DNA from: Pocillopora verrucosa | Lineage: Eukaryota > Cnidaria > Anthozoa > Scleractinia > Pocilloporidae | Length of the DNA stretch: 64,000 nucleotides | Reading direction: 5' to 3' | NCBI RefSeq assembly: GCF_036669915.1 | Contig: NC_089325.1 | Location: 11,181,231 to 11,245,230, forward strand | Shown: positions 34,874 through 46,299 of the stretch, piece after piece | Numbering within the stretch: the first letter of the stretch is position 1 | Layout: each line of letters opens with the position of its first letter | Position numbers and translations under genes: made by a program | The notes under the pieces: model-generated | Database searches by the model: none | What the model was told of the DNA's origin: nothing | The model's input: only the letters and a program-made list of their open reading frames with translations

Positions 34874-37800
34874 ATGGAAAGCTCTCGTGATATTACAGTT
34901 GCGTCGAGTAACAATGGCGCAGATGACATCATTGAGGAAACTTATCCATGCGCTGATGCCGATTCAGGGTCTATCAGAAACCGTATCGCCTGTAAGACAG
35001 GTCATATACTGAATAACCTTACGTCGAGCGTGTGGTATAGCTATGCATTGCTTTATTTTCAACACGTTGCTGGTTTGTCCGCCGTCAGTGTTGGCATCAT
35101 TTTCTTCATTTCTCAAACACTAATGGCAGGAAGTTCGCTTTTGATTACTTTGGGCCGCGAGAAACGCTTATGGAAGTATTTTTCCCCGTATGGAAAACGA
35201 AAAGCATGGCATATTATTGGATCAGCCGGTGTGCTGTTCTCGTGGCCTTTCATCTTTACACCGTGCTTGTTTTGTGAAAATAATAGCTCGCATGTTACGT
35301 TAGGGGCTTACTATCTGCTATCTGTGGCTTTGTTTTCGATCTCTTGGCCACTTGCTGAAGACAGTTATTATTCACTTATGACTGAAATACGAGAGGAAAA
35401 CGGCAAAGATACCGAAGCGTCAAGGTATGTTGGTGACAAATTCTCGGGTTTATGAACATAATTTTTCATAATAAGCATCTCAAACAGCACGCATTGTTGA
35501 AATTATACATACTACTTTTTATCGGCCCTAATTTGAGAGACAAATTCAAATCTTATCCATGTTAAAGCCTCGTGAATCAAGTACAGTATTGTAATTCCTT
35601 TGGTGGCATGCCAAAACATTCTTGTCTAGTTTTCCTAATATTTTTTTCTCGGAAAAATCTAAGAGCTTTGTTTCGAAAAATGTGATTACTGATCATTCAG
35701 CATCCCATAATTGACACAGTTTCAATAAACAGCTGGAGCTCATGGATGTCACCCGGTGACATCTCAAAGACTTATTCTTGATGAACTCTTTTACAAAGTC
35801 GAACAAACTTCGACACCTTTCAATGCGAAGAGATACAATAGATCTTTTTTGCGCATGTTCCATTCAAGCCGCTTGTCTATGCTAAAAACGAGAAGTTGTC
35901 ATCGAAAAACGGAGGTTTTTGAAAACGATGATGTGACTGCTTGGTGAATCTTGGGGCGAGAAAATAGGGCCTCTATTATACACTCGCTCTATGATGAATC
36001 TAGGTGTTTCTGCCACCAATGATCGTTGTAGTGTGGACAAAGAACATAACATACACTTTCTAGTGTGGACGGAATACTTTGAATGCATTTTGAGAGAGAG
36101 CCCGCCTTTTTAAACTTTATCTGACGTAACGTTGAAGGGACTTTACCGTTTCAAATTCCTGTAAACCCACTCTATTTAGACTGTCATGGATTTAAATTGC
36201 ATTTTTATAGATCCATTGTCCGCGTTTGCAAGGTGTGTCTCTATATCTTATTGTGGATTCTGCTTCAAGAGAGTACGGAAAGTAAAATGAATTCAAATGT
36301 TAGCGAGCAATTTACGGTAAGTATTACCCTTAAAACTAAAATGGAATTTAGATTAAGGCTTTATCGGTGAAACGTTATGAGGTTATGAGATTTACAGGAT
36401 GATAAGAATTTTATTCACTAAATGGCTTCAAGCAAACATTTTTTGATATGAATCATGATCATTTTATTCTTTAGCGTTTTGCGATCATTCTACTTCCGGT
36501 TGGCTTTCTATTCGTCTTCGCTTTCCATTTAACGGTGCTAGAGCCCAGACCTCAGATAGATGAAGGAAAGCTTGATGAAGGTACTTGCACTTTACCTACT
36601 GAAACTCTCGCTGGGGGTCTGGAGCACAGAATGTACCGGTTTACAGGCCCTCAACGCGCACACCTGGACATACAATTATATTGTTATTCCCTCTGAGCGG
36701 GAGGCTAACCTTTGCCACTCCCCCTCCCCCCTAAAATTTCATAGTTTACCAAATATAGCCTTTAAACATTCGTGGTTTACGAAAGACTCTAGGAAAATCT
36801 CATTCAGTGAAGAACAGTCAATACATTTTGGAAAGGGGGCTAGTAATTGTACGGAAGATTCATGTAAACGTGATTACACCAATAACATTTTTGACGCTGA
36901 GTTTTATATTGAAATAATTTTTGCGAACTTTTATTCTTAGTGAGAGTTGCACAAAATTTTTTTGTACGCAAAGAGCATTGGGTAATAATAACTGTTTAAT
37001 TGCCCCATTGTAACTCCATATACTCATTAGTTTCCTTATTTGTTTGTTTTTTTTATTCGTTTTCGTTTTTTAATGTAGAGAAAAACTGTGGGAGATCAAC
37101 TGCAGACGTAACTTCTCGAACAACGATAGTGAACCACGAACCGACAGGAATGAGAGAGGGGCCAAAATTAACTTGGTTCGAATGGCTGAAAGAACCTTCG
37201 TTATACAAGGTAAGTAAAAATATGAGATTTCACTTTACAGTTCACCAGAAGCGTTATCGTTTATACTACTTTCCCTCATGAAATATCTAGTCAATTTAAA
37301 GAATGAATTCTCAATCATCTGGATCCATTAATTCAGTGGTAGAAATTAATCTGCTTAAGTGTGTCAGACACAAAAATTTTTGATCTCAGAAGACATGATT
37401 ATAGGGGTTGAAATACCAGTTTCCAAATTCTATATTCATTTTAGTTTTAATATACTCAACTTTGCTTAAAATGCTACATCTATTTTATCCTGATTATTTG
37501 TTTTATTTCAACTTTTATCCGTATTCACACGAGCACACAAGCTTTGTAATTTTATCTTTATCGCGTTTAAATAAAGGTTTTATTCACTTCTTCACTCACT
37601 AATAATATACGGAAGGACGTGGTTAACATTTCGTTAGCCTTCTTGATCAAACACGTCAATACACGGTGTTTTTTCTTTCATTAGATTTCCTTGATTCCAT
37701 AAACTATTCGATTATCGTTTTCCTTCTTTCCTTCATTATAGGTTGGTTGTATCGTCGTTTTTTCCAACATCACATTTCGGATCGTTCAGTCATACCTTCC

Positions 37801-38253
37801 GCTGTATGTCGTCGAAACGCTAAACTTACGAAAAGTAAGCAAAAAGTGTCGTAACAGTTATGTTGTAAAGGCCATAGAACAATTTTCAATTGTATTGAAA
37901 GTGATCTGGCATTGCATTGATTAGTTTTACGTTATTTCGTTTTGTAATCGGTCCAGGAAACTCGTGCCTCTCTCGTAATTTATCCAATTGGATGCAAAAC
38001 TAACACCAATCACGACTTGCATTGGTCGCCCGTGTTATTAAAGCGCTTTAGGCAGTTTGATTGTCTTTACTTTGAGTTCTCATCCGCCCCACAGGGTATC
38101 TTCCTTTTCTCTGAATGGCTGTTGTGATTACTTTGATTTTGTCTGAACGAAACTCAGTAGAAAAGTTCTTCAATTTAAACGCACATTACATCGTCATTTG
38201 CTGCATTATTCTACAAAATGAAGATATTTGTATAAGTAATCACATGACTTCGA

Positions 38254-38287
<34 letters not shown>

Positions 38288-38298
38288 GTGGTCTTTGA

Positions 38299-38330
<32 letters not shown>

Positions 38331-41300
38331 ACAGGAAAAAATTATGTGATTACGTATTAATAATATACATGAAGAAATACGAGATATTATTATATTTATG
38401 CAGAAGAAAAGCGCGCGCATCAAGTGCAAAAATAATTTATTCAAACCCAACAAGTGACATTGCGCGTTCGGTCAAAACAACCGCGCACGATCAAAACAAC
38501 AATATACAATGATATTTTCACATCTTCAAGGTGCAAAAAAGTTCAAAGTCAGGCTAAACAGTTCAAGGAATTGTTCAGTCTGGTTTGTTACTTCTTTGCT
38601 CCGAATTAGCCCCCTTCTGCATTGAATTAATTGTAAACTGCATTTATCCTAACCAATCAGAACTGAGTAATTTTTTCATGTATCTTATTGAGGACGAAAC
38701 ATGCGACTGTAGAGTGAGAAATTATGATGTTATGTTTGCTATCGAGCTACAATAGGGGAGTGGAAAAGGATTCAACTTTACTGGCAGGTGAAGGAGTAGA
38801 GAATTATAGACCCTGCACCAGCATTTGATGAAAACCAACAGTTTTATCCGTTGGAGAATAAAAAAAATAATTAGGAATTCAACCAAGGAATCTCTCTTTA
38901 AGTCCTCTGATGTAAATGAAAATATATTTCAGTCATGTATTTGCTTCTACCTTTCTTTGTTGTAGGAATCTGTTGCCTTTTTCCCCCTCATTATTGTGAT
39001 CAGTCGTATTGCGACCGAACTAACTTGTAGAAGCTTCACAGATAGACTTACAATGACACCGAGGGTAAATCTTTCTTTGTTCTCATCACTCGTCTGCTTG
39101 ATATTGTATTGATATTGTAAGGAGAAATTCTGTCTTGGTCACTCATGGGAGTTAAAGGGTTGAGCGAAAGCCCTACTATGATTATCGGACGAGAGCCTCA
39201 TGCCATCTCGCATACGGTCACAGCCCGGTTCTCACATATTATAGGGTGTGCCGTGATGATTCTGACTTTCAACTAATCAATAGTTATGTGTACTTCGGGG
39301 TCAATTGAGACTTTAATTCCGAATCAGAACATATTAATTCATAATTTACGCAGAGCAGCGTATATAAAAAGGCATCGCTAGGATAAAGGGGGGGGGGAGT
39401 TTCTAAAGAAACTGCAGGGCTCCGTCGGTGGGGATATTTCAAGATAATTAAGTTTATTAACTCAGCTGATAATGTAAATTGGTCGCCATAGAGAGTCTCT
39501 TTAGCAGATATTTCGAGCGTTAGCCCTCTGTCAGTACGAGTAGAGGAACTGTGCGCACTGCGTGTTTTTATGTGAAGAAAAACGGAGATATACTATTTTG
39601 GTCATGCATGAATACTGGAATAGAATGACGGCAAAACACGTAGCAAGACATTTTTTTTTAACGGACCTCAGTTCCGTTTACTTTCTATTTTTCCTCACAG
39701 GTTATAATCTTGTGCACAACTTTTGCAATATTTGGTACCAGCATATGGTTTTTCCTACAGTCAGCATCTAGAACCTCTTCTGTTTATGTGCCCACGATTA
39801 TTTTTGCTGGAATGTCCTCGCTTATCACCATGGTAACGCCGACACTTCAATATCACATCACTGGAAATAGCAAGGTAAGCGAACCCTTTTAAATCAAGAT
39901 AAAACGGAGACCTCTTTTTTGTCTCAAAAGTTTAATAGGCTTAAATTACTCTGTTTAGTCATACCAGTTTCGTTTTCCAGGCGAAAGAAGATATTTCATT
40001 CGATTAGTTAGATGAGCAATTTTTAGAAATTTCGACATCACAGAGAGTTGCTTCTGTATATTTGTTAGTAAAGAATCATTCACTCTTTATCACTTTGGGA
40101 AGGGGGGGATCACATGGTTTTCAGGGGGGGACGGAGAGAGGGATCAGTCGTCACCAACGGAGTTCTAATTAACTGCCAATGATGGGGGCCATAAGAATAT
40201 TACAGAGCCCGGGGGGGGGAAGGTAAATCTCATTGTGACATGACTGAAATCCTCCAAACCCTTCCCCCCCCCTCCTCTGTCCCTTAGAAACAGTCGCTGA
40301 ATTTGAAAGAGATTCTCTAAAGACGTGATTAATCACCAAACGAGTAAAAGGATGGCTTAGTGGAGAAGATGTAAGGTATAAAAAAGATGTTTAAAGAAGT
40401 TTAAACGGCGACCTAAAGAAACTGTTAGCTACGAATTCTATTTCTTTTCAGGAAGCGGTTACATTCGTTTCTCTAATTTTTGAATGCACGGAGAGGGTTC
40501 TTCTTGGAGGGATTGTGCTCGCAGTCCAAACATCTTTTCCCGGGAACAAAGACAAGTAAGCAAATAACAACTTCCCAAATTAATTTGGAAAATTTGTGGA
40601 GAGGGCGTAAATTACAAGAGTGTTGAAGCAGTCCTCAAGTTAGAGAAAAGAAGAACTCGTCACCAGTCTCATTCCGTCTTGTTTCGTTATTTTCCATTCT
40701 TTCCCTTCTCTTTGAATTCTTAAATATTTTGTCGGCGTTTTCTCCATCATGTTTGGCCATTTTCCTCCCTTTTTGCGTCACTTCTTCCTTCCTTTCAATT
40801 CATGAGGGCTACAAATCTGCTGTTTAAAGTGTCGATATTTGTTCTTTACTAGTGCTTTTTGACAACCTTTCACTTTTAAGATCTCATTAGTAATTTTCCT
40901 TACTATCATCCATACAATTCTTACGCAGTTAGTTTGGAGAATTTAATATTGGATCGACCAATAATTCATATTTTCATATATTCTCATCACATGTCTACTT
41001 GATATTGTCTTGATATTGTAAGGAGAAATTATGTCTTGATCACTCTGGGGAAATAAAGGGTTAAGGCCTTCTTTAACTTTTTGCAAGTGGAATTGTCCGA
41101 ATATGTCTATTTACAAATCATAACCCACCAACCACATTTCAGAACTGAACTTTAAGCCGGAGATGTAAAGGTTTTCGTGGGTTGCTCCTTGTGTCTATTT
41201 CCGAAATTTTATCATAATATGCAAACGATTATTTCTTGTAAACCAGATCAGTCGGTGAATATCTGCGCGTTGCCTTCCCAGCAACCTTTGGTTCCTGCAT

Positions 41301-42950
41301 TTTGGTTCCCCTGCTGATAGCTACAGCGTCTATGAGCTCAAAAGACTCCAATGAAGGTATGATGCAAAACCCAACATGATGGCGCGCTCTAGACTTTACT
41401 CTTGATGAAGTGTTGTGGGTTTATGTACAGCATTAAATGATCTAAATGGCCACCAAACGACCACAAACAAGCGAAACAAAAGCTTTCAGACATACTACAT
41501 GCAATTGGAGCAAAAACATATCTTCCTGCGGATATCACGCTATGGAAACAGCATAGTAGTGCCAGTAATGAATACCTATATAATTGTTATTTTAACTGTA
41601 AAGTAGGTGTGTAATCTTCAACAATATTTTTGATCTTAAAGGTCCGATGCTAACTATTACTGCAGCAAGTCCCCGAGAGGAGATTGAACCGATACATACC
41701 AGTCAGCGGTTGGAAAACTGTCTTGAACGTCTTGGTATGTGATTTTAACATATCACGCTCATCTCGTTCCCAGATCTTCCCAGTGAGATAAATAGTGAAA
41801 TCATTTCGCTGCTTGGAAAAGCAGTGGCAAAAATATACTACATACCAGCCGCCTTCATCACAGGTTTCCGCTATGCAGAATATGTGCGAAACGCATCATG
41901 GCGGGCGCGCGAAAACAAAATGATATCGTTATTGTGGTGGGAAATATCTGGCTTCGTTTTGGCTTTGACGAAAACGAAGACTCATAGTGCATTTGACCGA
42001 GGCTAAAGCCAACAACAACCAGTTTTACACAAGCGACTTTTTCCTCATTTTCTTCGCTTTCCTTGTTTTCCTTTATTTTCATTTTTCATCTTCTTCCGCG
42101 GTCATAGATTAAAAGCTTAAATGTACTTTACTGTTATTTTCATTTTCAGTATGTTCGGAAACATCAACTCCACCCGTATACATCGAACGTGGCGAAAGGA
42201 GGCGAAACAGTGCGGAGATACAAAGTTAGCTGGTTGATAACAAGCATCTGTTCCGAATTACAAACTGTTTACAGAGAATTGATTCTTACGTTAATATTTT
42301 TCTTTCTTAAAGGTTCCTTGTCAACGGCTCTCCCGTCAGATGTCGAACCTGAAGCGGAAGCAAGGTCTCCTGAACAGCGGGATCGAGGTTTGTACTTGTT
42401 AGAAATGGGGTGTCGCAATTCAAGGTCATTTTGTGGTGTTGTTGGGGAAGAAACGATCCTCACGCATCACCTTTCTCCGCCCAGGAGTATAAATGGGAAC
42501 CTGAGAAACTTAATGAAATGCAGAGGGAGCCTGTAAAGGGATATAATTTTATCCAGAAGCGGAGGCAACAATATGGTCACTTTGCGGTTTAGTCTCGCAA
42601 ACAGACGTTACCTCTCACTTTGATTGGTAAATCTAGGACCTTTCCTCTTTCGATATAAAACTGTCATCTACACCCCCTCCCCCCTAAGAATATAAAACTG
42701 TTGTATACACCCCCTCCCCCCTCTCCCCCTTCCTTTCCTCACTAGACCTTTGCTTCTCTAATTTTTCTCAATATACTTTAAAGGTGGTTAAAACTGTGTA
42801 ACTTCGAGAATTTACACCTAAATATTCTGTTTGGTCATACTTTTATGTGTGAGATTCACAATGTCTCTTTCTTTTCTTCCTTTGACAGATATCGAGGAAG
42901 TCAAGCGAGCATTAGACGAGCTTCATCGACTTCCTTCCACTGATTTGTAG
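34874..42950 (+). CDS. MFSD12: MFSD12-like major facilitator transporter, 13 exons
   Basis: The exons are 34874-35424, 36211-36316, 36475-36580, 37079-37209, 37742-37834, 38966-39064, 39701-39874, 40452-40555, 41247-41356, 41642-41734, 42150-42224, 42313-42387 and 42889-42950. Every join keeps frame, for 592 residues. Landmarks are LTSSVWYSYALLYF (first helix), the loop motif GKRKAWHIIG near residues 107-116, PFIFTPCLFC, FEWLKEPSLYK before helix 7, then IVQSYLPLYVVETLNLRK and later helices, and a hydrophilic C-terminal tail. These match MFSD12, a 12-helix glycoside-pentoside-hexuronide-type transporter; the vertebrate protein imports cysteine into lysosomes and melanosomes. Function here is by family only. 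It is longer than human MFSD12 (about 480), mostly at both ends. The exon 11 donor, GTTAGC, is weak but is required by phase. It is convergent with gene E. Confidence 0.88.
38235..38356. repeat. Foldback element with 29-bp perfect arms
   Basis: 38258-38286 and 38302-38330 are perfect 29-base reverse complements around a 15-base loop. Outside them GTAATCACAT and ATGTGATTAC also pair with a few mismatches. It lies inside intron 5 of the MFSD12-like gene and would fold in the pre-mRNA. Confidence 0.85.
39070..39163 (+). repeat. Partial MITE, TTAACCCTTTAACTCCC family
   Basis: The right half only, from TTCTCATCACTCGTCTG to GGGAGTTAAAGGGTTGA, six bases after the splice donor of MFSD12-like exon 6. 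It includes GATATTGTAAGGAGAAATTCTG, missing from some other copies. Confidence 0.7.
40875..41064 (+). repeat. MITE, TTAACCCTTTAACTCCC family (diverged)
   Basis: It shares TCCATACAATTCTTA, ATATTGGATCGACCAA, TTCTCATCAC, GATATTGTAAGGAGAAATTA and a GGGTTAA end with the fuller copies. It lies in an MFSD12-like intron. Confidence 0.65.
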
Positions 42951-43062
42951 CCTTTATCTATCCTTGCAGTATTTTACGGGATTGTAGAGGCAAATTCTTT
43001 GTTGATTTCAACTTCGTGTAATCGTTGTTGGTCTCATTACCAACAACTGCTGCCAGGAAGAT

Positions 43063-43231
43063 TAACCCTTTCATTCCCACGAGGAACCAAAATGAATTCT
43101 TCTTTACACCATTGATACTTTTTCAGTCAGAAAGGCGATGAGACAAAAAGGAAAAATATCAACTGCATGATAATCCTAGATACAACACCAAATTCTCTGA
43201 GCCAAGAGTTGGTATTTAGATCGTCGGAGTG
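43063..43231. repeat. Possible old relative of the same MITE
   Basis: Starts TTAACCCTTTCATTCCCACGAG and ends GGAGTGAAAGGGAC, with interior AAAAATATCAACTGCATGATAA and CACCAAATTCTCTGAGCC recalling the family. It is the most diverged copy and lies just after the MFSD12-like stop codon, within its likely 3' UTR (AATAAA at 43598-43603). Confidence 0.4.
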
Positions 43232-43844
43232 AAAGGGACCATATTTCTTAGGAGTATTTAACTAATCAAAAATAGCAATACGCATTCGTTTTATTTTGCC
43301 AAGTCTCGGACTCTCCTTGAGCCAAATGAAAGGAAATTAGATTATGCATGCTGAAAACATCCGCAGTTTCCCTGCGCAAGCTGTTATCCATTACACATAT
43401 ATTTAGCATCCATAATTGACCAGTTCCAATTTGGCGTTTTCTTACTCCTACTGGGAGAGAACTCAGTAGAGAAGAGCCCTCAGTATATATTCAGTATGTC
43501 AGAAAACATTTCGCAGTGTAACGTTAGACTTACTGAGCGAAACGTCTTAGTTATTTCAGACAAAAGAACATCAACCCATGTTCTCTTCGCCAAACCAAAT
43601 AAAACTGCAATTAGGCAGATTTGGTCAACCAAGACAAGTTAGCTGACAAAGACTGTTGGCACTCTCCCCCCTCCCCCCAGCCCCGTCCTAGACAGAAAAA
43701 AAAGTTTTATCACCAATGTATTTATCGATTGAATAATATGCAGTGATCTCTGATAACATTGAAAACGCCATAAATATTATCTAATAAAATAGCTCGATCC
43801 TTCTCTCATGGAATTATTCATCTGGAAGGCATTTCATTGCCTCG

Positions 43845-44056
43845 TTAACCTTTTAACTCCCACGAGTGACCAAATGAGAATTTCTCCTTACAATATCGAT
43901 ACAATATCAAGCATAGAAGTGATGAGAATAAAGAAAAATATAAATTCGGGGATAATTAGTTGATCCAATACCAAATTCTCCAAATTGACATCATGAGAAT
44001 TGTATGACAGACAGTAAGGAGAATTACTAATAAGATTTTGGGAGTTAAAGAGTTAA
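43845..44056 (-). repeat. MITE, TTAACCCTTTAACTCCC family
   Basis: A full-length copy of about 212 bp from TTAACCTTTTAACTCCCACG to GGGAGTTAAAGAGTTAA. It lies between the converging MFSD12-like gene and TIMP-like gene E, in the same orientation as 11041-11250. Confidence 0.8.
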
Positions 44057-44339
44057 GGGGACAACGGCTCCGAAGATCAGATGTTTGGAGCAAGTATTTA
44101 TTTTGAAGAGGTGTTTTTCTTTCCCCATCTTCTGAAACGCAATTTAAGGATCCACTTAGCAAAGGAAGAACACATCAAAACAAAGAAGACAGAGCTGAAC
44201 TCGAGGTTAAAAATATTTAATTAAATGATCATCCCATTACCTATGGATTCAAACAAGAAACACTACATATAACATATTACAACACGTCACAATACCTAAC
44301 AATTAAAAATAAATTTTACATTAGTTTCCTTTTGCTGTA

Positions 44340-44345
44340 TTTATT
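44340..44345 (-). terminator. Polyadenylation signal of gene E
   Basis: TTTATT on plus reads AATAAA on the minus strand about 205 bases after the stop codon of gene E. No other candidate is closer. It was not tested. Confidence 0.4.
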
Positions 44346-44548
44346 TTCTTGAGGCGGACTGACACATAGATTTGGCGCGGTTTCACGGTGCATGACCTGA
44401 TCACATACCGGTCGAAAGTTCAAGTTGTGGTTTCCCTTACGAGTTGGTGATTTTGGTCCTCGGCACGTGATACGTTCACGTCCGATCAGAGAACGTGTTT
44501 GAATTGGAAGGTATCAAAAAAAAGAGTTTTGTAAAACTGTTAAGTTAC

Positions 44549-46208
44549 TCATGGGAAGCCGTATCCTCGGCGAGCACACTGCTGGAAAAGTCCTTGTCCT
44601 CTTCCTCGCCAGCCACATTTTTCGACGCCATTTTGATCACGATAACTGTAGCACCGATGATATTTTGCTCTGCACATCCAGTGGGGGTCAAATCCATCAC
44701 AGCCAAGTAGAAGGCCACCACAGTTTGCGAAGCAAAATCCGATCTTACACTTACATCCTTGGCTATATTGCATTTCCACACCGGCTCTCTGTTCAGGAGT
44801 CACCTCGGTCCACTTCTGATGGAAGTTGCAGAAGCTGGTGTACAGATTTCCGTCTAAAATCTTTCCGAAAAGGAGGTATTCGGTATAAGGCTGGAGCTGC
44901 ACTCTACACGACGAGATTCGAGAAGGTGTGTATAGCTTGGTCAATGACTTGTTTTGCACGTTTGCATGGCCTTTAAAGATGGAGATAATTCTTAACCAGT
45001 AGACTTGATAATTTCCGCCTCTATTTGGCATGGCAGCTCTTATTGATGGACCCACGACCTTAGCGCGCAAAACTAACGAAGCAAAAACAACACTTGTGAG
45101 AGAGGGTAAGAAAGAAAAGTTTGCACTCCAAAAAAGTTGCAACTTCAACCGAAGCTCTACCTGGTTTCTGTGCTTGAAGCTGTTGGGAATGTTAAAGCTC
45201 ACCCAGGTTGGAACACCAATATTTTAAGATATGCGAAGGTGATAGAAACGCTCTCATGTTAGGGCAAAATGTCATGAAGGAGTCTAAAAGCAATTTCTTG
45301 TTACCGTAACTCAAGCGTAAAGTTCCGAGGGTAGCACTTAGAGGAAGTGTGAGTGGAGGTATTCTGCCGAAGGCATGCAAACCGAGACCCTGTTTAAGGC
45401 AAGATCTTGTCATTGCGCTGCCCCGCCCAAGAAGAGTAACTTTCATGGAATGCAGTATATCGACCTCATGAAGTTATTTTTGGCATATACGGACGGAAGT
45501 TTTAGAATTGGATCTAAAGACACTTGCAATTATAGCCGCATATGTAAACTTCTCGTAACAGAGGTCATCCGTGGATGTCAAACAGTCACAGATAAATGTT
45601 CCAATATCATCGAACAAATCTTTCGGCATTCGCAGGAAAATAGAGAAAGGAAAATACCCATTCATGCAACATAGACGGTATCAAATGTACAATGTAGTAC
45701 ATTTCATTTTCATTTTTCAGCTCTTCTTGTGAGTAAACAAATACTTTTTCTTTGTTTTTGGCTCAATCTAAAAACAGAGTGTTCTGGTGAATCCCTGTGC
45801 ATGAATTTTGTACAAAATGTTGGAATGAAACTTGTCAGATTTAGCTTGACTTGACTGAGCTTGACATAGATTTAAAGCATCAAACAATCGCTGTTGTCAT
45901 GTTTATAAAACATTCACAGCTAAAACGTCTTACAATAATTTCCGAAAAGACTATATGTATGTTACCACGAGCATAAATGAGGATTATTTGAATCGTGTCC
46001 TTCTATCAACTAACAGAGCAGAGAATTCGCCCGTAGAAATGAACCGGCTGAATACTGGGCCAAATAAGCACAAATTACTTGAAAAGATGAACTTACCGAA
46101 TCCACCAGCGTTACAAAATTGTTTTTGAGGATGTTCCGGCATACAGAAACAGGCGAAGGAAGAGGTCACCGAACAGACGGTTATCAACAGGAACAAGAAA
46201 ACGGCCAT
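44549..46208 (-). CDS. timp: TIMP-like gene E: full two-domain tissue inhibitor of metalloproteinases
   Basis: Coding exons 46208-46097 and 45072-44549 on the minus strand, joined in phase 1 (TTCG/GTAAGT, TTCGTTAG), give 211 residues, the normal TIMP size. The signal peptide MAVFLFLLITVCSVTSSFA precedes CFCMPEHPQKQFCNA, an almost textbook TIMP N-terminus with the HPQ segment. The join makes FVLRAKVVG. Then come ISIFKGH, a CRVQL segment, YLLFGKILDG and SFCNFHQKW. After these, GCKCKIGFC opens the C-terminal domain with a ladder of cysteines and KCGWRGRG near the end. The C-terminal domain has one or two more cysteines than I expect for vertebrate TIMPs. It most likely inhibits matrix metalloproteinases outside the cell. 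Position 2 is Phe where vertebrate TIMPs have Thr or Ser. It is the only two-domain member here. Confidence 0.9.
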
Positions 46209-46281
46209 CTTCCTCTCTTAGTTCAGTGTAGCTTTTTCAAACCAGCTGGAAATTGTGACCTTCTGCTGCTTCGTGATCGCA

Positions 46282-46289
46282 TTTATATA
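46282..46289 (-). promoter_or_regulatory. TATA box of gene E
   Basis: The minus strand reads GTATATAAATG about 75 bases upstream of the ATG at 46208, a normal TATA position for a short 5' UTR. Unlike A to D, no leader intron is needed. Confidence 0.5.
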
Positions 46290-46299
46290 CCATTTCCAC

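Noticed and set aside
36560..36940. 126-codon plus frame in the MFSD12-like region
   Set aside because: It starts inside exon 3 in a different frame and runs into the intron. The exon 3 frame and phases account for the sequence better.
44551..44976. Plus-strand 141-codon frame opposite gene E
   Set aside because: Antisense shadow of the TIMP C-domain exon, with no recognisable domain of its own.
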